Source: Blastococcus sp.
GTDB lineage: Bacteria; Actinomycetota; Actinomycetes; Mycobacteriales; Geodermatophilaceae
Direction: 5' to 3'
Assembly (NCBI GenBank): GCA_025963345.1
Contig: JAOPUS010000326.1
Coordinates: 1-9,029, forward strand
DNA: 9,029 bases
In this document: piece after piece, positions 6,529-9,029 of the stretch
Position numbering within the stretch: position 1 is the first letter of the stretch
How the letters are laid out: every line of letters begins with the position of its first letter
Position numbers and translations under genes: made by a program
The notes under the pieces: generated by a model
Seen by the model: the letters and a program-made list of their open reading frames with translations, nothing else
Databases searched by the model: none
What the model was told of the DNA's origin: nothing

Positions 6529-6682
6529 GCGTGACCGTCACGTCGGTGAAGGGCAGCAGTGGCTCGACCTGTGGGAAGACGACGAAGAGCAGCAGGGCAC
6601 TGACCGCCAGGACCAGCACGAGGGCGACGAGCGCCTTGGCCGGGATGGGGCCGGGCAGGTGCCGCCAGATCCAGGTGTACAT
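6524..6682 (-). CDS. Small single-pass membrane protein of the sortase locus
   Basis: A 52-codon gene starting ATG at 6682 with GGAG 6 nt upstream. The product begins MYTWIWRHLPGPIPAK, has one membrane helix (about residues 17-36, Ala/Leu/Val-rich) and ends FPQVEPLLPFTDVTVTP. From memory, similar 50-60 residue proteins with an MYxWIWR-LPG start and a VEPLLPFxDVTV end occur beside class E sortases and pabA in many actinobacteria; I cannot check this here. The gene follows the sortase by 38 bp on the same strand and is probably co-transcribed. The conserved Trp/Arg face and the short extracytoplasmic tail fit a partner or chaperone of the sortase, but no function is known to me. Its short length makes it easy to miss in automated annotation. 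Confidence 0.85.
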   Translation of the reverse strand: MYTWIWRHLPGPIPAKALVALVLVLAVSALLLFVVFPQVEPLLPFTDVTVTP

Positions 6683-6720
6683 CCAGGTCTCCAGAGTGGG
6701 GAGTGGTGGCGGCGCGTGGA

Positions 6721-7584
6721 TCAGCCGTTGAGGGCCGGCGGGCCGTCCGGAGTGGTGGCCTTGCTGATCGGTGCGCCGTCCAGCCGCGCGTGGATGATGA
6801 GCCGCTGCTGGGCCGAGTACTTCGGATGGCAGGTGGTCAGCGTCAGGTACGCGCCGCTGGCCAGGCCGGCGGCCGGGCCGCCGGGGGTGGGCGAGATGAC
6901 GGAGACATCCGTGGGCCGCACGATCTCCTGGCCCGGGATCCCGCTGGGGTCCCCGGCGAAGTCGCCGGTCGCCGGATCACCGAGAACCCGGTAGACGAAC
7001 CAGGCGTCCGCCGTCTCGACCACGACCGGATCCCCGGGGCGCATCTGATCCAGGTCGAGGAACGGTGAGCCGCGTCCGACGCGGTGGCCGGCGAGCGCGA
7101 CGTTGCCCTGCTCTCCTGGCATCGCCGTCCCGATGTAGTGGCCGGGGCCCTGGGCCAGCTGGTTCTGGGCGGCGCCCTCGACGACCACCCGCGAGTAGCC
7201 GTCGGCCAGCCTGGGGATGTGCAGCACCGCGAACGGGTCGCCAGCGCCGACCTCGATCGGCGCCGGCGTGAACGGCTGCTCGGACGGTGCGGTCCCGGAC
7301 GGTGACGGCTCGGTCGGTGCGGGCTCGGCCGGCGTAACGGTCGGGTCGTCCCGCCACTGCTGCTGGATCTCCTCGCTGAGCTGCTGCTGACTTCGGGCGG
7401 CCAAGAGGTCGGTCACCCACAGCTCGTAGCCGACGAAGAGCAGGGCCACCAGCCCGATGGTGATCAGGGTCTGGCCGGTGCCGCGGATGACGGTGCGAGC
7501 CCAGTCGCGCCGTCGCCGAGTGGGTCGTCCCGCAGCGTCCGGGGTCACGGCTGCGGGTTCGTCGAGGTCGACTGCGCTGCTCAC
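6721..7584 (-). CDS. srtE: Class E sortase
   Basis: A 287-residue membrane-anchored cysteine transpeptidase. A cytosolic N-tail with RRRR (23-26) precedes one membrane helix (about 38-57). A Gln-rich, then Pro/Thr/Ser-rich stalk (about 64-110) leads to the sortase domain (about 113-275). The triad is visible: His167 in LAGHR, Cys252 in TLTTCHPKYS and Arg261 in QQRLIIHA; the TTCHPKYSAQQR block is characteristic of actinobacterial class E. Known role: cleaves LAxTG signals between Thr and Gly and joins the protein to peptidoglycan. The only visible substrate, with LAFTG, is the gene directly upstream, 125 bp away on the same strand. GTG 7584 is chosen because AGGA lies 6 nt before it. No -10 box is evident in the gap, so transcription probably comes through from the substrate gene. 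In many actinobacteria srtE sits near pknB/pabA; here it is next to its substrate and cinA. Confidence 0.94.
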   Translation of the reverse strand: MSSAVDLDEPAAVTPDAAGRPTRRRRDWARTVIRGTGQTLITIGLVALLFVGYELWVTDLLAARSQQQLSEEIQQQWRDDPTVTPAEPAPTEPSPSGTAPSEQPFTPAPIEVGAGDPFAVLHIPRLADGYSRVVVEGAAQNQLAQGPGHYIGTAMPGEQGNVALAGHRVGRGSPFLDLDQMRPGDPVVVETADAWFVYRVLGDPATGDFAGDPSGIPGQEIVRPTDVSVISPTPGGPAAGLASGAYLTLTTCHPKYSAQQRLIIHARLDGAPISKATTPDGPPALNG

Positions 7585-7622
7585 CGCGAATCCTGTCTGT
7601 CGGCCGGTGGGGTGGAGGCCGC

Positions 7623-7652
7623 CGCCTGCCGGGATCTGCTTCCCGGCAGGCG
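7623..7652 (-). promoter_or_regulatory. 12-bp perfect hairpin between substrate and sortase genes
   Basis: CGCCTGCCGGGA (7623-7634) pairs with TCCCGGCAGGCG (7641-7652) around a 6-nt loop. It lies 38 nt before the sortase start on the - strand. There is no T-run after it. It could attenuate read-through or protect the upstream mRNA end, so that more substrate than sortase is made; that effect is inferred. Confidence 0.55.
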
Positions 7653-7666
7653 ACGTCCGGTGGAGC

Positions 7667-7705
7667 CCGGCCCGCCGCCCCTTAGTGGGTCGGACGGCGG
7701 GCCGG
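7667..7705 (-). terminator. 11-bp hairpin just after the LAFTG gene
   Basis: CCGGCCCGCCG (7667-7677) pairs perfectly with CGGCGGGCCGG (7695-7705). The 17-nt loop contains CCC/GGG that can add a short inner stem. It begins 4 nt past the stop at 7710 on the - strand, where a terminator is expected. No T-run follows, so termination may be partial. Confidence 0.5.
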
Positions 7706-7709
7706 TGGA

Positions 7710-8987
7710 TCAGACGGTCGCCGTCTCGCGGCGGCGGCCGGCCAGGGTGAGCGCACCACCCGCACCGAGGGCCAGCAGGCCGACGGTGAGCGGGAGTGAG
7801 ACGTCAGAACCGGTGAAGGCCAGCTGTCCGCTGGGCTGAGCGCCGGCGGCCACAGGAGCCGCGGAGACCGGCTTGGCCATGGTGACGGGCTGGACCGCGG
7901 GTGCGGCCGGCTGCGCCGCGGGAGCAGCCGTGGGCTGCGCCTTCGGGCAGTCGGCATTGTGCTGGTGGCCCTTGCCGTGGTCCGGGCGGTCGCCGTGGTC
8001 GGGGCGGTCGCCGTGGTCGGGGCGGTCGCCGTGGTCCGGGCGGTGACCAACGTTGCCGTTGTCGTGGCCCTTGTCGCCGCGGCCCCGGTCATCGCCACCG
8101 CTCTTGGTGTCGTTACCGGAGTTGGCGCCGTTGCTGGAGTGGTTCGATCCGCCGATTCCGATGGACGAACCGCCGGTCGCGCTCGAGTCCGATTCGGGCT
8201 CGAAGACCGCCTTGGCGTCGCCCGAGTGGGCGTTCTGGTTGACGTTGTTGTGGATGATGATGACGCAGTTCGAGCGGCACCCGCTCTGGTCGACGTTGTT
8301 GGTGATGGTGCTGTCGTTGCTGGCCTTGCCGCTGGTCGCGGTGACCGTGGCACCGCTGTTGTCGATGTTGCCGCCCTGGGTCTTGACGTCGCCGGCGTTG
8401 CCGCTGGCGTCGTTCTTGGTGAGTGCCATAGCGGGTCCGCTCTCCGTGTCGGAGCCTCTCCGCGGAGCGTTGCCGTTCGCGCCCGTCGTGTTGCCCGAGT
8501 CGGCGCTATTGGTCGAGCTGTTCGATCCGCCGACGCCGACGGACTTGCCGCCGGTCGCGCTGGCGTCCGACGTGGGCGCGAACACGGCGGTGGCGGCACC
8601 CGAGGTGGCGTCCTGGTCGACGTCGCTCGTGACGACGGTCACGGAGCTCCCGCCACCACCGCCGTTGCTGTTCGGCTTCCGGCTGAGGTCGCCCCCGGAG
8701 TTGCTGCTACCCGAGCCGCTCTGACCGAGGTTGTTCTCGACGGTGCTGTCGTTGTCGGCCTTTCCGCTGGTGGCGGTGACCGTGGCACCACTGTTGTCGA
8801 TGCTGCCGGCCTCGGTCGTGACGGCGCCGGCGTTGCCGCTTGCGTCGCCGAACGTTGCCGCGACTGCGGGGCCCGAGCTCGTTTCGTTCGGGGTGGTGTC
8901 TGAAGCGCTGGCGACCGCCTGACCGAGGAAGAACAAGCCCCCGGTCATTCCTGCGATCGCGAGTCCGTTGCGCACGGATCGATTCAC
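7710..8987 (-). CDS. Cell-wall-anchored repeat protein with LAFTG sorting signal
   Basis: A 425-residue surface protein. A signal peptide covers about residues 1-28 (NRSVRNG, hydrophobic core, AVASA cleavage region). Two long Asn/Gly/Ser/Thr/Asp-rich repeats follow: 37-166 and 182-292, sharing DASGNAG, then DNSGATVTATSGKA and SATGG. These resemble the SGDA-type beta-strand repeats of actinobacterial surface proteins and might form a beta-solenoid or curli-like fibre; that is inference. Next come a His/Asp tract (308-343) with four RPDHGD-type units, an Ala/Pro-rich wall-spanning stretch (350-386), LAFTG (389-393), a membrane helix (about 396-416) and the RRRE tail. Cysteines are few: C237, C241 in repeat 2 and C347. 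The GTG at 8987 is preferred because TAAGGA stands 7 nt upstream and the signal peptide then starts correctly; an ATG at 9017 adds ten residues. It heads the sortase gene group and is the sortase's likely substrate. No enzymatic domain is visible. Confidence 0.88.
   Translation of the reverse strand: MNRSVRNGLAIAGMTGGLFFLGQAVASASDTTPNETSSGPAVAATFGDASGNAGAVTTEAGSIDNSGATVTATSGKADNDSTVENNLGQSGSGSSNSGGDLSRKPNSNGGGGGSSVTVVTSDVDQDATSGAATAVFAPTSDASATGGKSVGVGGSNSSTNSADSGNTTGANGNAPRRGSDTESGPAMALTKNDASGNAGDVKTQGGNIDNSGATVTATSGKASNDSTITNNVDQSGCRSNCVIIIHNNVNQNAHSGDAKAVFEPESDSSATGGSSIGIGGSNHSSNGANSGNDTKSGGDDRGRGDKGHDNGNVGHRPDHGDRPDHGDRPDHGDRPDHGKGHQHNADCPKAQPTAAPAAQPAAPAVQPVTMAKPVSAAPVAAGAQPSGQLAFTGSDVSLPLTVGLLALGAGGALTLAGRRRETATV
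7728..7823 (-). other. Cell-wall sorting signal (LAFTG, helix, basic tail)
   Basis: Codons for LAFTG lie at 7809-7823, followed by a hydrophobic helix of about 21 residues and RRRE. Class E sortases favour LAxTG over LPxTG, which matches the neighbouring sortase. Confidence 0.9.
7975..8046 (-). repeat. Four tandem 18-bp repeats coding for a His/Asp tract
   Basis: Units at 7975-7992, 7993-8010, 8011-8028 and 8029-8046 share the + strand form CCGTGGTCSGGGCGGTCG. The middle two are identical; the outer two differ at one or a few bases. In frame on the - strand each codes for six residues of the RPDHGD kind. An in-frame 18-bp unit can expand or shrink by slippage without breaking the gene, so length may vary between strains. 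Confidence 0.95.
8112..8444 (-). repeat. Long internal repeat, copy 2 (residues 182-292)
   Basis: The stretch codes for ESGPAMALTKNDASGNAG to NGANSGN. It aligns with copy 1 over its length, with DNSGATVTATSGKA identical. It has a short CRSNC segment where copy 1 has a longer Gly/Ser/Asn insertion. DNA identity is highest around 8290-8410. Confidence 0.85.
8490..8879 (-). repeat. Long internal repeat, copy 1 (residues 37-166)
   Basis: It codes for SSGPAVAATFGDASGNAG to NSADSGN. It carries an extra Gly/Ser/Asn-rich insertion of about 19 residues (about 92-113) relative to copy 2 and has no cysteine. Its DNA from about 8735 to 8850 matches 8290-8410 closely, so the two copies arose by duplication. 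Confidence 0.85.
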
Positions 8988-8994
8988 TTGCGTG

Positions 8995-8999
8995 TCCTT
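8995..8999 (-). promoter_or_regulatory. Ribosome binding site deciding the LAFTG protein start
   Basis: The - strand reads AAGGA, 7 nt before GTG 8987. The alternative ATG at 9017 has only AGGG 4 nt upstream and would place ten polar residues ahead of the signal peptide. Confidence 0.65.
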
Positions 9000-9029
9000 A
9001 GGATGGGTGCGCGTCATCGAGCCCTGAGA

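Noticed and set aside
5147..6994. A 615-codon + strand open frame
   Set aside because: It overlaps cinA in another frame through most of its length, is extremely Arg/Gly/Pro/Ala-rich, and continues antisense to the sortase. It is a GC-rich shadow frame.
7975..8046. CRISPR-like array
   Set aside because: The repeats are 18 bp, directly adjacent with no spacers, and in frame inside a coding gene.
8227..8290. Chaplin domain in the LAFTG protein
   Set aside because: The Cys pair is only four residues apart, and the typical chaplin pattern of about 40 residues with widely spaced Cys is absent. Only the LAxTG anchoring resembles long chaplins.
8053..8724. A + strand frame with hydrophobic stretches, antisense to the LAFTG gene
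   Set aside because: The hydrophobic look comes from reading Asn/Gly/Ser codons in reverse. It has the duplicated repeat structure of the real gene and no independent support.

Overview
The window reads as chromosome of a high-GC actinobacterium. GC content is high throughout, GTG starts are frequent, and protein families such as a PASTA Ser/Thr kinase, a PAS-GAF-SpoIIE phosphatase and a class E sortase with an LAxTG-type substrate are typical of the phylum. A member of the Geodermatophilaceae or a close relative is my guess from the overall style; nothing in the window proves the genus.

Left part, + strand: the 3' end of a DyP-type peroxidase/deferrochelatase gene (EfeB family, 1-626) is followed by a 231-bp gap with two GC-rich hairpins. 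Then come a membrane Ser/Thr protein kinase with one extracellular PASTA domain and a Ser/Thr-rich tail (858-2396) and, 33 bp later, a PAS-GAF-PP2C (SpoIIE-type) phosphatase (2430-4271). The last two look like a co-transcribed signalling pair.

Middle part: a proline-rich four-helix membrane protein of unknown role lies on the - strand (4282-5022). It converges with the phosphatase so tightly that both stop codons sit inside one 18-bp perfect palindrome. Divergent from it is cinA (5220-6503, nicotinamide-nucleotide amidase/CinA). cinA is preceded by a candidate leaderless promoter (TAGGGT) and a 26-codon upstream reading frame whose TGA overlaps the cinA GTG.

Right part, - strand, read from right to left: a secreted, cell-wall-anchored repeat protein with an LAFTG sorting signal (7710-8987), two strong hairpins, a class E sortase (6721-7584) and a 52-residue single-pass membrane protein (6524-6682). 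The last ends against cinA, again with both stops inside an inverted repeat. This is the most interesting section. It looks like a self-contained surface-display module in which the sortase should anchor the neighbouring substrate. The substrate carries two long Asn/Gly/Ser-rich beta-type repeats, a Cys pair, and a His/Asp-rich tract built from four 18-bp DNA repeats.

I found no tRNA, rRNA, insertion sequence, CRISPR array or attachment site. All gaps over 100 bp are described in the feature list.
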